Below are positions 1-8,354 of a stretch of DNA of 64,000 nt, piece by piece. The position numbers and the translations under genes were made by a program. Source of the DNA: Glycomyces buryatensis (lineage in GTDB: Bacteria > Actinomycetota > Actinomycetes > Mycobacteriales > Micromonosporaceae); the NCBI RefSeq assembly GCF_004912275.1, contig NZ_STGY01000056.1, positions 1-64,000 on the forward strand, written 5' to 3'. The stretch's first letter is position 1; each line of letters opens with the position of its first letter. The notes beneath the pieces were generated by a model. That model did not search any database. It had not been told where the DNA came from and was given only the letters and a program-made list of their open reading frames with translations.

Positions 1-237
1 AATTCCCAGAAGGACCCTAAGAAGCGCACCATGGTCTACGCGGACGAGGAAGACCTCGCGATCATCAAGGAAGCCGCGCAGCGGTACGGCGTGTCGGAGG
101 CGGAGATCATCCGCGATGCGATCCATCGAGCCGCCATGTCGAGCCGGATCTGGGACGAGTCGTTTTTCAGGAAGACGTACAGGCGGATTCGCGATGAGAG
201 CGACCAGGAAGCGAACGACGCTGTCTGGGAGGGGTAG
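1..237 (+). CDS. RHH (CopG/VapB-type) antitoxin, 5' end outside window
   Basis: A small ribbon-helix-helix DNA-binding protein, expected to be the antitoxin and autorepressor of a PIN-domain toxin. The frame is open from base 1. The first ATG in the window is at 31, but the codons before it (ending KKRT) look like the usual first beta strand of this family, so the true start probably lies upstream of the window. The strand (residues TMVYADEEDL) is followed by two helices (GVSEAEIIRDAIH). The tail carries the WDESFF stretch typical of VapB proteins paired with PIN toxins. Its toxin partner survives only as a fragment immediately downstream. Family assignment is by motif and is fairly sure; activity of the orphan antitoxin is unknown. 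Confidence 0.7.
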   Translation, partial: NSQKDPKKRTMVYADEEDLAIIKEAAQRYGVSEAEIIRDAIHRAAMSSRIWDESFFRKTYRRIRDESDQEANDAVWEG

Positions 238-345
238 GCCGAGTACGAGACTGACGCGATCCTCACCCTCGACCGTCGTGACTTCCGGGCGATCACGCCA
301 CTGACCCAGTTCAAGGCGTTCCGGCTGCTCCCCGACGACCTCTGA
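238..345 (+). pseudogene. VapC-type PIN toxin, C-terminal remnant
   Basis: Directly after the antitoxin stop codon, in the same frame, 35 codons read as the last part of a PIN-domain ribonuclease: ILTLDRRDFRAITPLTQFKA, then FRLLPDDL and a TGA at 343-345. The LDRRDF segment matches the last core strand of VapC proteins and FRLLPDDL is their usual C terminus. About the first 100 residues, with the acidic catalytic residues, are absent and there is no start codon, so no toxin can be made. The simplest reading is an internal deletion that joined the antitoxin end to the toxin end. Confidence 0.65.
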
Positions 346-406
346 CCGGAAGGCACGGCGAACCACCGGACCGGGCCCTCCGGTCAGGTTTCACCGCCCG
401 CACGAC

Positions 407-1867
407 TCAGCTCGGCCGGTACTCCACCTTCTGCAAACGGCTTCCCGGCCCCGCCGCCTCCACCGCGAGCATCCGTCCGGTGAAGCCGGTGGTGACCTCG
501 GTGGAGAGGTAGCGGCCGTCGAAGCGGCCGAGTTCGCGCGGGCCGTCGCCCGCGTCGAAGGACAGGACGATGTCGTCGGGTCCGATGGTCACCGGAGAGG
601 CGCCCTCGGTCCGGGGATCGACGGCGTCGATTCGCAGCACCACGTCCTCGCCCGGGCAGGGAACGGAGCCGAGTTCGTGGCGCAGGCCGCCGATGACGAC
701 GACGGCGCTGACCTGCCCCTCCGCGTAATTCAGCCCGTAGACGTGGCGGTCGTCCATGAGGACGCCGAGGCGCCCCGATCCGGAGAAGACCGCTTCGGCG
801 CCCCACCGCAGGTCGCGGATGCGCGCGCACAGCGGCCCCGCCCCTTCCTGAAGGGCCACACCGCCATCGGGGTGCCCCACCACGACGGCCTCGGGCTCTG
901 AGCCCGGTGCGACCCACCGCTGGTCGAGGCCGACGCCGGTGAAGTCGTCGGTGAAGGCGGTATCGGTCGCGGGGATCTGGAAGCGGTCCTCGTCGAAGAC
1001 CGGCCAGCCGTCCACCCATTCGATGCCGGCTAGGAACGTCTCGCGGCCGAGCACGTGGAACTGGGGCGTGAATCCTCCCGGACGGACCGCCAGGTACACG
1101 GCGGCCCAGGTGCCGTCCGGGGACTGGACGAGGTCGGCGTGGCCGGTGTTCTGGACCGGCTTCGCGGTGCTGCGGTGGGAGAACACGGGGTTGTCCGGGC
1201 ACGGCTCGAACGGTCCTTCGGGCCGTTCGCCGCGCGCGATGGTGACGGTGTGGCCGCGTTCGGTCCCGCCCTCGGCCAGCATCAGATACCAGTACTCGCC
1301 GATCCGGTACAGGTGCGGCGCTTCGGGAGCGGCCAGGCCCAGGCCCTGCCACACCGGATACGCCTCGCCCTTGAACTCGCCGGTCTCCAGGTCCAGGCGG
1401 GCCTGGAAGATCCCGTCGTTCCCGTCGTTGAAGCCCTTCCACGTCAGGTAGCACTGGCCGCTCTCGTCCCAGCACAGGTCGGGGTCGATGCCGGCGGCTC
1501 CCGGCACGATGACCGGGTCGCTCCAGGGCCCGGATGGGTCCTCGGCGGTGACGATGAGCTGCCCGGCCTCGCCCACATTGGTGGTCACGAAGTAGAAGCG
1601 TCCATCGTGGTGGCGCAGGGTGGAGCCGTAGATTCCGCCCGAGTGCCACCAGTTGTTCCGCAGGAACTGCGAGCGCCGGTCGAGGATGTTCCCGATCTGC
1701 TTCCACGACAACAGGTCGCGGCTGTGGAAGATCGGCGCGCCCGGGAAGTATTCGAAGCTGGAGTTCGCCAGGTAGTAGTCGTCGCCGACCCGGCAGATCG
1801 TGGGGTCCGGGTAAAACCCGGGGATGATCGGGTGCTCGGCCGCCGGCAGCGGCGTCGGGTTCGTCAT
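407..1867 (-). CDS. Glycoside hydrolase family 43 (beta-xylosidase/arabinofuranosidase type)
   Basis: A 486-residue enzyme expected to remove xylose or arabinose from xylo-oligosaccharides. The N-terminal five-bladed propeller starts at once (residues 13-26, with the base Asp21 in GFYPDP), followed by the transition-state Asp in GIDPDLCWDE and the acid Glu in APEAPHLYRI. The C-terminal 200 residues form the beta-sandwich common to longer GH43 enzymes. There is no signal peptide, so it should act in the cytoplasm on imported oligomers. The start at 1867 is chosen because GGAGGAGA lies just upstream; a longer in-frame extension to 2104 has no family similarity and overlaps the next gene. Substrate specificity within GH43 cannot be told from sequence reading alone. 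Confidence 0.85.
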   Translation of the reverse strand: MTNPTPLPAAEHPIIPGFYPDPTICRVGDDYYLANSSFEYFPGAPIFHSRDLLSWKQIGNILDRRSQFLRNNWWHSGGIYGSTLRHHDGRFYFVTTNVGEAGQLIVTAEDPSGPWSDPVIVPGAAGIDPDLCWDESGQCYLTWKGFNDGNDGIFQARLDLETGEFKGEAYPVWQGLGLAAPEAPHLYRIGEYWYLMLAEGGTERGHTVTIARGERPEGPFEPCPDNPVFSHRSTAKPVQNTGHADLVQSPDGTWAAVYLAVRPGGFTPQFHVLGRETFLAGIEWVDGWPVFDEDRFQIPATDTAFTDDFTGVGLDQRWVAPGSEPEAVVVGHPDGGVALQEGAGPLCARIRDLRWGAEAVFSGSGRLGVLMDDRHVYGLNYAEGQVSAVVVIGGLRHELGSVPCPGEDVVLRIDAVDPRTEGASPVTIGPDDIVLSFDAGDGPRELGRFDGRYLSTEVTTGFTGRMLAVEAAGPGSRLQKVEYRPS

Positions 1868-1956
1868 CGGGTCTCCTCCGAGGTCAGGCGGCGATACCGG
1901 GCGCGTCTGCGGGCGCTCCAATGTGACTTCGCGGTCAGACGGCCCGGCACCAAGGA

Positions 1957-3129
1957 TCACATGAGATCCTGGGCGGTCTCCAGGTAGCCCTTCATCTCCT
2001 CCTGCCAGGCGTACGTCTCGTCCTCGATGTCGACGTAGTAGCCCAGCTGCGCCTGCTGCCACGCGTGCTCGGCGGCATCGCGGTAACCAGTCTCGTCGCC
2101 GCATTCGGAGAAGTTGAGGGCCATGTCGGTCTCGAAGGCGAACCAGCCTTCCAGATCGTCGGCGGCGGGCACGTCCTCGGGCGGGTCGGCCCAGGTGCCC
2201 TCCCCGTACGCGATGGATGCCACTGCCGAACCCCAGCCGGCCGCTTCGAGATACTCATTGACGGCCAGTCTGCCGACCGCGAATTCCCAACGGCCCCAAC
2301 CGCGTCCGTCCAGGCAGTCGAGGTAGTCCGGTTCGGCGTCCGCGATACCGTCCAGGTAGCGGGCTTCGATCTCCTCGAAGTCGCCCACGGGAGCGGGCGG
2401 CCGGGCGGTCCACTCGGTCCAACCCTCCTCGTCGTTCTCCGAGGCCGTCACCCCGCCGTAGACCGCCTCGATCATCTCCAGCTCGCAGCCGCCGAGCGGA
2501 GGATTCGTGTAGTCGTCTTCGGAGTGCTCGACGCCGATCAGCTCGCCCCGGTGCTCGGTCGCCCATTCCTCGCCCATATAGGCCGTGTACCAGGCGAACT
2601 GGTCCTCCGCGCTCAAGGCGAAGAACTCGGAATCGGGCTCGTCCGCCTCCCCCAGGAACTCCTCGGCCATCCACCCCATTCCGTCGTCCTCCAGCCCCGC
2701 GACGATGTCCTGGTCGTGCAGGTCCCACAGCTCGTCGCTGAAGAACTCCTCGGCGCCTTCCGCGCTCGTCCACTGCCAGAATCCGCGAACGGCCGCGTCG
2801 TCGGCGGTCAGGAGCCAGCTGTCGTACGGCGGCTGCGAGAGGAACGAATCCCGCTCGTCGCTGGTGGTGTCCGTGAACTCGTCCGGGGAGTGGACGGTGA
2901 AGCCGCGGTCCTCCAGGCAGGTCTGCACGATCCGGTCCCCGGCGGCGTCCAGCTCATTGGTGAGACGGACCGACTCGTTGTACATGTCCGTCAGGCGGTC
3001 TTCGTTCGCGGAGAAGTCGAGCTCCTCCTCGCCCCCGAACAGGGAGCAGCCGGCCGTGGCCGAGGCGGTCGCGAGGGCCAGCAGTGCTATTCGGGCGGTT
3101 CGTTTGCGCGACAAAACGGTTCCCTTCAT
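1957..3129 (-). CDS. Acidic secreted lipoprotein, function unknown
   Basis: A 390-residue protein with a basic N terminus, a hydrophobic stretch and a lipobox ending in Cys (TASATAGC, about residues 21-28), so it should be lipid-anchored on the outer face of the membrane. The mature part is very acidic and Trp/Tyr rich, with scattered Cys (CLED, CELE, CLDG) that could form disulfides. I recognise no enzymatic motif. A TTG at 3114 (LSRKR) with GAAGGGAA upstream is an equally good start and gives a more typical signal peptide. It lies upstream of, and on the same strand as, the GH43 gene with 89 bases between; a binding role for sugar or cell wall is only a guess. Confidence 0.7.
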   Translation of the reverse strand: MKGTVLSRKRTARIALLALATASATAGCSLFGGEEELDFSANEDRLTDMYNESVRLTNELDAAGDRIVQTCLEDRGFTVHSPDEFTDTTSDERDSFLSQPPYDSWLLTADDAAVRGFWQWTSAEGAEEFFSDELWDLHDQDIVAGLEDDGMGWMAEEFLGEADEPDSEFFALSAEDQFAWYTAYMGEEWATEHRGELIGVEHSEDDYTNPPLGGCELEMIEAVYGGVTASENDEEGWTEWTARPPAPVGDFEEIEARYLDGIADAEPDYLDCLDGRGWGRWEFAVGRLAVNEYLEAAGWGSAVASIAYGEGTWADPPEDVPAADDLEGWFAFETDMALNFSECGDETGYRDAAEHAWQQAQLGYYVDIEDETYAWQEEMKGYLETAQDLM

Positions 3130-3386
3130 CGTGGCTTCGACCTACTTACGTCCACCGGCCCGGGTGGGTTGCGGGCGAGTGCGACGCGATCGAGAGTTCA
3201 CCTCCCGTCTAGAGGCCGTGCCGTTGAGAGGCCTTGCCATTTAGAGGAAAGCGACTGAGTTGGACAGGTCTGGGCGCAGGACCTGTTCCGGCCCGCGCCG
3301 ATCGACGAACCGACCGACCCGGCGCAACCGACGGTCTGCATCGAACGCTCCGGCGGCGACACCCGCTGCCCCGGCGGCTGAACACG

Positions 3387-3995
3387 TCAGGCGGCTTCCC
3401 AGACGAATCCGTCCGGGTCGGTGAAGGTCCCGGCATCGCCGCGGATAACGATGCGGTGCGAGCCGGAGCCGTCGGGGGAGACCCCGGCGTTCTTGGCGGC
3501 GGCCTTGCGTCCGTAGAGGGAGAGCTTGATGTGCTTGTCCGCAGTGGCGAACTCGACGTACTTGCTGCCGAAGCTCTTCGAGACCTCCAGTCCCTTGCCG
3601 ACATAGAACTTCTTGGTGGCGGCGACGTCGTCGACGCCGAGCAGGATCACGATGTCGTCGATCTCCCGGGTGGCGAGGCCGGTGTCCTTCTTCGAGGAGC
3701 TGGCGATCGTCCAGATGGTCCCGTCCGGGGCCTGGAGGGCGCTGCCGTAGCCCCAGAAACTCTTCGTGGCTGGCTTGATCTCGGTGGCGCCCGCTTCGAG
3801 GGCGGTGGAGTGGAGGCTGTCGACGGTGCTCGGCTGCGAGACGATGAGCGACATCGTAAACCCGCGGAATCCGGAGGTCGGGGCCTCGGAGGCGCGGAAG
3901 CCGAGCTCGTCGCCGAGCCCGAAAGCGGCGGCGTAGAAGGCCTCGGCGGCCGCGGTGTCGGGGGTTTCGATGATGACGGTTTCGATGGCGGTCAT
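3387..3995 (-). CDS. Tandem-domain VOC (glyoxalase/bleomycin-resistance fold) protein
   Basis: 202 residues forming two vicinal-oxygen-chelate modules in one chain. The first half starts METVIIETPDTAAAEAFYAAA-like (TAIETVIIETPD) and ends APDGTIWTIA; the second half starts IDDIVILLGVDDVAATKKFY and ends TDPDGFVWEAA. The repeated PDG-x-(I/F)-W ending is diagnostic of the fold. Metal ligands are not obvious and the substrate is unknown; relatives include dioxygenases, lyases and drug-binding proteins. Alone between two unrelated genes; the start at 3995 has an AAGGGACC-like site upstream. Family is firm, function open. Confidence 0.8.
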   Translation of the reverse strand: MTAIETVIIETPDTAAAEAFYAAAFGLGDELGFRASEAPTSGFRGFTMSLIVSQPSTVDSLHSTALEAGATEIKPATKSFWGYGSALQAPDGTIWTIASSSKKDTGLATREIDDIVILLGVDDVAATKKFYVGKGLEVSKSFGSKYVEFATADKHIKLSLYGRKAAAKNAGVSPDGSGSHRIVIRGDAGTFTDPDGFVWEAA

Positions 3996-4154
3996 GGCAG
4001 GTCCCTTCGGTGGTCCGGGAGGCTTTTTCCTCCCGCGCTGTTCATATAGACAACGCTATTTCGACCACCGCTGCCTGCGCTTCTTGATTCCTGACCACTC
4101 CGAAAGCGGCTCGATTCGGGCCCGGCCGGCCCGTCGTACCGTCCGGGGCGGTGG

Positions 4155-5654
4155 TCAGCCGCAGCAGCCGCCGGACTGCAGCTGGGGCAGCTCGACGCGT
4201 TCGCCCGCACGTCCATGGAGCACTCCTGTGGACAGGCCGCGTGCGGGAACCGCGACCGGTTCGGGCTCGGTGGTTCCGCAGCCCGACGCTTCGGTGCCGC
4301 AACCGGTCTCGGCGTCGGTGCCGGCCGCGGCGCCGGTGCCGCAGCAACCCGCGTCCTCGGTCGCATCGGCAATGGTCGTGGCGTCCAGGGCCCGACTGGA
4401 GGAGCAGACCCCGGTCTCGGGCAGGTCGAGCTCGACCTTGTCGGCCGCCTCGCGGTCCCCGGCCAGGGCGGCGGCGATGGAGCGGACCTGTTCGTAGCCG
4501 GTCGCGAGCAGGAACGTCGGCGCACGGCCGTAACTCTTGATCCCGGCGATGTAGAAGCCCTCGTCGGGGTGGGCCAGATCGGATTCGCCGTGCGCGGGGA
4601 CGGTCCCGCAGGAGTGGAAGTTCGGGTCGATGAGCGGGGCGAGCTTCGCCGGGGCCTCGACGGCCGCGTCGAGATCGAGGCGGAGTTCGCGCAGGATCTC
4701 CAGGTCGGGCCGGAACCCGGTGGCGGCCGCGACATTGTCGACCTCCAGCTCGACGGCGAGGCTCCCGGTCTTGCCCTGCACCGTCACTGACCCGGCTGGG
4801 CCGGTTATGAATGCGTCGACCGCAAAACCGGTTACCAACTCGACCGCGCCGGACTCGACCAGCGCCTTGAGCCGGGTACCGATCGTGCCGCGCGCCGGGA
4901 GCGCGTCCGCCGACCCGCCACCGTAGACCTTTTCCGCACTGCGACCCCGGATCGCCCAGGTCACCGCGGTGTTCGGCTCCGTCTCCGCCAGTTCAGCCAA
5001 TAGCAGCAGGGTGTTCGCGGCGGAATGCCCGGCGCCGACCACGAGAGTCCGCTTGCCCGCGAAGCGATCTCGTTCTGCCCCGAGCACATCTGGCAGCGGG
5101 CCGACCTGCCACGGCGCGCCCGATTCCTCGCCGGGGGCGGCCAGGCCGTGCGCGCCGAGCGGGTTCAGCCGTCCCCACACACCGGAGGCGTCGATGACCG
5201 CGTCCGCGACTACATCGGACCATTCTCCCCGCTCATTCACGGTGCGCAGCAGGTAGGACCGGCCGTCCCGGCCGAGCGTGCGGGTCTTGTCCGCGCCCAG
5301 TCTCGCCACTCCGGTGACGCGGGTGCCTAGGCGCAGATGGTCGCTCAGGAGCCCGGCGAGGGGCTCGAGGTACTGGGCCACCAGTTCGGCCCCGGTCGGC
5401 AGGCCGTCAGGTTCGGGCTCGGTCCAACCGGTGGGTTGCAGCAAACGCCGTGCGGCGGAGTCGATGTCGTAGCGCCACGGGGAGAACAGCCGGATGTGCC
5501 CCCACTGCCCGATTGAGTCACCGGCCCGCGTCCCCGCTTCGAGCACGATCGGGGTGATGCCGCGTTCGACCAGGTGAGCCGCGGCGGCCAGACCCACGGG
5601 CCCGGCACCGATGACGGCAACCGTCTTGACTTGGCGGCGAATTGGGTTCGACAT
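4155..5654 (-). CDS. ArsO-like FAD-dependent monooxygenase with Cys-rich C-terminal tail
   Basis: 499-residue flavoprotein with the FAD-binding GAGPVG motif at residues 16-21 and a second nucleotide motif (VVGAGHSAAN) in the middle, the arrangement of flavin monooxygenases and thioredoxin-reductase-like enzymes. It is divergent from an ArsR gene, with a likely operator between them, which points to metalloid handling, as for ArsO in arsenic islands. The last about 85 residues are unusual: low complexity with seven Cys in CC and GCG groups, ending GGCCG. That tail could bind arsenite or a metal; this is inference. The start at 5654 has GGAGGG five to six bases upstream, and the 17 codons further upstream look non-coding. 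Confidence 0.75.
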   Translation of the reverse strand: MSNPIRRQVKTVAVIGAGPVGLAAAAHLVERGITPIVLEAGTRAGDSIGQWGHIRLFSPWRYDIDSAARRLLQPTGWTEPEPDGLPTGAELVAQYLEPLAGLLSDHLRLGTRVTGVARLGADKTRTLGRDGRSYLLRTVNERGEWSDVVADAVIDASGVWGRLNPLGAHGLAAPGEESGAPWQVGPLPDVLGAERDRFAGKRTLVVGAGHSAANTLLLLAELAETEPNTAVTWAIRGRSAEKVYGGGSADALPARGTIGTRLKALVESGAVELVTGFAVDAFITGPAGSVTVQGKTGSLAVELEVDNVAAATGFRPDLEILRELRLDLDAAVEAPAKLAPLIDPNFHSCGTVPAHGESDLAHPDEGFYIAGIKSYGRAPTFLLATGYEQVRSIAAALAGDREAADKVELDLPETGVCSSSRALDATTIADATEDAGCCGTGAAAGTDAETGCGTEASGCGTTEPEPVAVPARGLSTGVLHGRAGERVELPQLQSGGCCG

Positions 5655-5718
5655 GATGCCCTCCGGACTCCAGGGTTGCGATCGCGTTCCTCGCGGTCGC
5701 ATCAACTGAAGTAATTAA

Positions 5719-5739
5719 TATCAGCGATTGCTGTTGATA
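5719..5739. promoter_or_regulatory. Probable ArsR operator
   Basis: Imperfect palindrome TATCA-N11-TGATA in an AT-rich patch between the divergent monooxygenase and arsR genes, inside a wider pair ATCAAC (5701-5706) / GTTGAT (5733-5738). ATCA...TGAT half sites are typical of ArsR/SmtB operators. It would let one repressor control both genes. Confidence 0.5.
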
Positions 5740-5764
5740 GCAAGTTCTGTGGTTTACTTGACTC

Positions 5765-6121
5765 ATGACGCGCACGATCGAGATCACGCCGAAGCCGGCC
5801 GCCGCCGAGCCCGACGAAGACCTGATCGACCGCGCCCGAGGCCTGGCCCCCCAGTTCAAGGCCCTCGCCGACGAGAACCGGCTGGCGATCGTCCTGCTCC
5901 TGTCCGAGCGCTCCCGCACCGTCCGCGAACTCACCGAGGCCACCGGCCTCGCTCAAACCCTCGTCTCCCACCACCTCGCCCCGCTGCGAGAACTCGGCCT
6001 GGTCTCGGTCACTCCCAAGGGCCGCAGCAATGTCTACTCCCTGTGCTGCGACGCCTTCACCGCCCCCATGCGAGCCCTCGCCGGACTCACGGGCCCGACC
6101 GAAACCGACTCCGGCTGCTGA
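5765..6121 (+). CDS. ArsR/SmtB family metalloregulator
   Basis: 118-residue winged-helix repressor. The recognition region is TEATGLAQTLVSHHLAPL (residues 57-74), followed by the wing VSVTPKGRSNVYSL. Cys94-Cys95 just after the wing, and a C-terminal Cys118, are candidate As(III)/Sb(III) ligands; the classical CVC pair in the recognition helix is absent, so the sensing site differs from that of E. coli ArsR. Divergent from the flavin monooxygenase across a 110-base gap holding a palindrome, so autorepression and control of the neighbour are likely. Confidence 0.85.
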   Translation: MTRTIEITPKPAAAEPDEDLIDRARGLAPQFKALADENRLAIVLLLSERSRTVRELTEATGLAQTLVSHHLAPLRELGLVSVTPKGRSNVYSLCCDAFTAPMRALAGLTGPTETDSGC

Positions 6122-6192
6122 GCTCGCCCGGGCGATTTCCCGCAAGCGCCCGTTGGGCCCCGGACTCGAACTCAGTCCAGGGCCCTCGTCAG

Positions 6193-7251
6193 TCAGCGGA
6201 ACAGGTCGGCGGGAAGCACTTCCTGGGTCCGCAGTTCGTCGAGCACGAGCCGCGCGAACTCGGTCGCTCCGTGCTCCGAGGTGTGCGTGTTGTCGCCGGC
6301 CTCATTGGTGAGGAACAGGGCCTCGGACCCTTCCGGACCGAGCTCCTCCACCTGCTGCTTGGTGAGCGCGGTCAGGTCGATGAGGTCCACGTCCTCGGCC
6401 GTGGCCAGGCTCCGCATCTCGGCGGGCAGATCGACGCCGAGCCCGTTGACGTGCAGGGCGGTGCCGTTGTTCAGCGTGCCGTCGTCATTGAACCAGCGGC
6501 GGACGATCGGTGTGACGAGGACGGGCGTGCCGCCTTGATCCCGGACGCCGTCGATCAGGCCGGTGAGATTGGAACGGAAGTCCTGGGCGCTCGTCTGCTT
6601 GTCGTTGTGCCCGAACTGGATGAGCACCACGTCTCCGTCGTTGATGAGCGGGCGCATCGTCGGGAAGAGCCGCGAGTTGGCCAGGAAGGATCCGGAGCTT
6701 TCTCCTGAATCGGCGTAGTTCGCGACCGACAGGTCTTGGGTGAAGAACTGCGGGATCTGTTGCCCCCAACCGGTGTACGGGCGCACATGCTGGTCGCAGA
6801 CGGTGGAGTCGGCGGCGAGGAAGAGCTGCTGCTCCTCGCCGGCGGTGACGGTGAGATCGCTCAGTTGCGGCGCCTGGCCGCCGAAGTACAGGTCGAGACC
6901 GGGGCTGCCGGTGTCACCGGTCGGCTGGCCCTCCGGGTCGCGGACGTTGACGGTGAAGCTCTCGGTGACCTGCTCCCCTGCGGCGGTCGCCGTCTCCCCG
7001 AGCATGGCGCGCCGGGCCTCGGCTGTGACGACGGTGGAACCCGCGTCCTCACCGCCGAGGACGGCGGTGACTTGGTAGGTGCCCGGGGCGACGTCGAAGT
7101 GGCAGACGATGGGCGCCGTGCCGGTGCAGCCTTCGACCGCCTGCGAGTCAACTTTCGGCTCGGCCCATGCGGGGCCGCTGGACAGGGCGGGAATCAGGAC
7201 GGCGGCGCAGACGGCCGCCGAAATTGCGGCAGCACGAGGTGTGGGATTCAC
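6193..7251 (-). CDS. Secreted SGNH/GDSL esterase, rhamnogalacturonan acetylesterase type
   Basis: 352-residue exported hydrolase expected to remove acetyl groups from pectic or other plant polysaccharides. It has a signal peptide (residues 1-31, cleaved near GPAWA). An N-terminal beta-sandwich (about residues 35-135) precedes an SGNH domain with ADSTVCD (nucleophile Ser), GWGQ, FGHND (Asn block III) and the C-terminal THTSEHG (Asp/His block V). That order matches the RhgT/YesT family (CE12). Start: GTG at 7251 with GGAGG seven bases upstream, preferred over an in-frame extension that runs through the promoter. A clear promoter and operator lie upstream. Confidence 0.8.
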   Translation of the reverse strand: MNPTPRAAAISAAVCAAVLIPALSSGPAWAEPKVDSQAVEGCTGTAPIVCHFDVAPGTYQVTAVLGGEDAGSTVVTAEARRAMLGETATAAGEQVTESFTVNVRDPEGQPTGDTGSPGLDLYFGGQAPQLSDLTVTAGEEQQLFLAADSTVCDQHVRPYTGWGQQIPQFFTQDLSVANYADSGESSGSFLANSRLFPTMRPLINDGDVVLIQFGHNDKQTSAQDFRSNLTGLIDGVRDQGGTPVLVTPIVRRWFNDDGTLNNGTALHVNGLGVDLPAEMRSLATAEDVDLIDLTALTKQQVEELGPEGSEALFLTNEAGDNTHTSEHGATEFARLVLDELRTQEVLPADLFR

Positions 7252-7327
7252 TGTGAATCCTCCGTTCGGTAGAGATGCCGTACGTGCGCTGGTCGGCCGC
7301 GTGCCGGGGGCGGTGCGACGCTGACAC

Positions 7328-7347
7328 GGCTGTGAACGATCACAGCC
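7328..7347. promoter_or_regulatory. Operator palindrome at the esterase transcription start
   Basis: Perfect inverted repeat GGCTGTGA-ACGA-TCACAGCC, placed right where transcription of the esterase should begin. A repressor bound here would block initiation. The half site TGTGA recalls CRP and GntR sites, but the four-base spacer is not that of CRP; the regulator is unknown. Confidence 0.5.
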
Positions 7348-7353
7348 AGACAA

Positions 7354-7382
7354 AGCATAGACAATCGTCCATTTGTGGTCAA
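7354..7382 (-). promoter_or_regulatory. Promoter of the SGNH esterase gene
   Basis: On the minus strand TTGACC (7382-7377) and TATGCT (7359-7354) are separated by exactly 17 bases, close to the vegetative sigma consensus. The likely transcription start lies near 7347, giving a leader of about 95 bases before the GTG. Confidence 0.6.
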
Positions 7383-7510
7383 GGGGTTCGAACCCCAAGG
7401 GGCCGCTGCCGAATCCGGGAACGAGCGGCCATCGAGACCGCCAGCCGGTCACAAAACGTCCGGCTCATACGTCATAGCGCCAGACAGTCTCTCCCCGAAA
7501 GGAATTCGTC

Positions 7511-8275
7511 ATGAGCGAGCACCTCGCCAACCGCAAGATCGCCCTGGTCACCGGGGCGAACAAGGGAATCGGCCGCGCGGCCGCCGAGCAATTCGCCGCA
7601 CTGGGCATGACCGTCCTCATCGGATCCAGGGATCCGCGGCGGGGCGAAGCTGCCGCCGCCGCAGTGCGGTCGGCCGGGGGCGATGCTGAGGCGCTAGTCC
7701 TGGACGTCACCGACCAGAGCACCGTCCGGGCCGCCGCGAAGCAGATCGAGGACCGCTTCGGGCACCTCGACGTGCTGGTCAACAATGCCGGGATCTCCGG
7801 TTCCGGGCAGGCCTCACCGGCCGACGCCCTCGACCGGGTCCCGAGCGAGGTCGATCTCGATCTGGTCCGAGAAGTGTTCGAGACCAACGTCTTCGGGGTG
7901 ATCGCGGTGACCAATGCGATGCTCCCGCTGCTGCGACGGTCGAAGGCGCCGCGCATTGTCAACCTGACCAGCCACGCCGCTTCGCTGACCCTCTACGCCG
8001 ACCCGGACGGCCCCTTGGCGGGGCTCCCGTCGGCCGCGTATTCGCCGTCCAAGACCGCGCTCAATGCGGTGACCGTGCAGTACGCGAACGAACTGCGCAC
8101 CGAGGGCATCCTCGTCAACGCCTTCGCCCCCGGCTACGTCGACACCGATATCAACGGCCACACCGGGATCCTCACCCCCGCGCAGGCGGCGGCGGGCGTG
8201 GTGCGGCTGGCCGTGCTCGACGCGGACGGACCCACCGGCGCCTTCCACAGCGAAGACGGGCCCATCCCCTGGTAA
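7511..8275 (+). CDS. Short-chain dehydrogenase/reductase (carbonyl-reductase-like)
   Basis: 254-residue NAD(P)-dependent oxidoreductase. Cofactor motif TGANKGIG (near residue 14), NNAGISG in the middle, and the catalytic YSPSK with the Ser of NLTSHA before it. The dinucleotide region GSRDPRRG, with Arg after the second strand, suggests NADP preference. AAAGGA lies seven bases before the ATG. It sits between carbohydrate-active genes but on the opposite strand, so a link to sugar metabolism is not shown. Substrate unknown. Confidence 0.85.
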   Translation: MSEHLANRKIALVTGANKGIGRAAAEQFAALGMTVLIGSRDPRRGEAAAAAVRSAGGDAEALVLDVTDQSTVRAAAKQIEDRFGHLDVLVNNAGISGSGQASPADALDRVPSEVDLDLVREVFETNVFGVIAVTNAMLPLLRRSKAPRIVNLTSHAASLTLYADPDGPLAGLPSAAYSPSKTALNAVTVQYANELRTEGILVNAFAPGYVDTDINGHTGILTPAQAAAGVVRLAVLDADGPTGAFHSEDGPIPW

Positions 8276-8354
8276 TCCCTTCGCGAGCGGGCCGGCCCGT
8301 CGCCGCGCACACCGGCTGACCACGGCGTCCGCTTCGGCATACGCGGGCGCCGTG

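Noticed and set aside
7383-7396. Palindrome GGGGTTCGAACCCC resembling a tRNA T arm
   Set aside because: No acceptor, D or anticodon arm can be folded on either strand, so it is not called as a tRNA.
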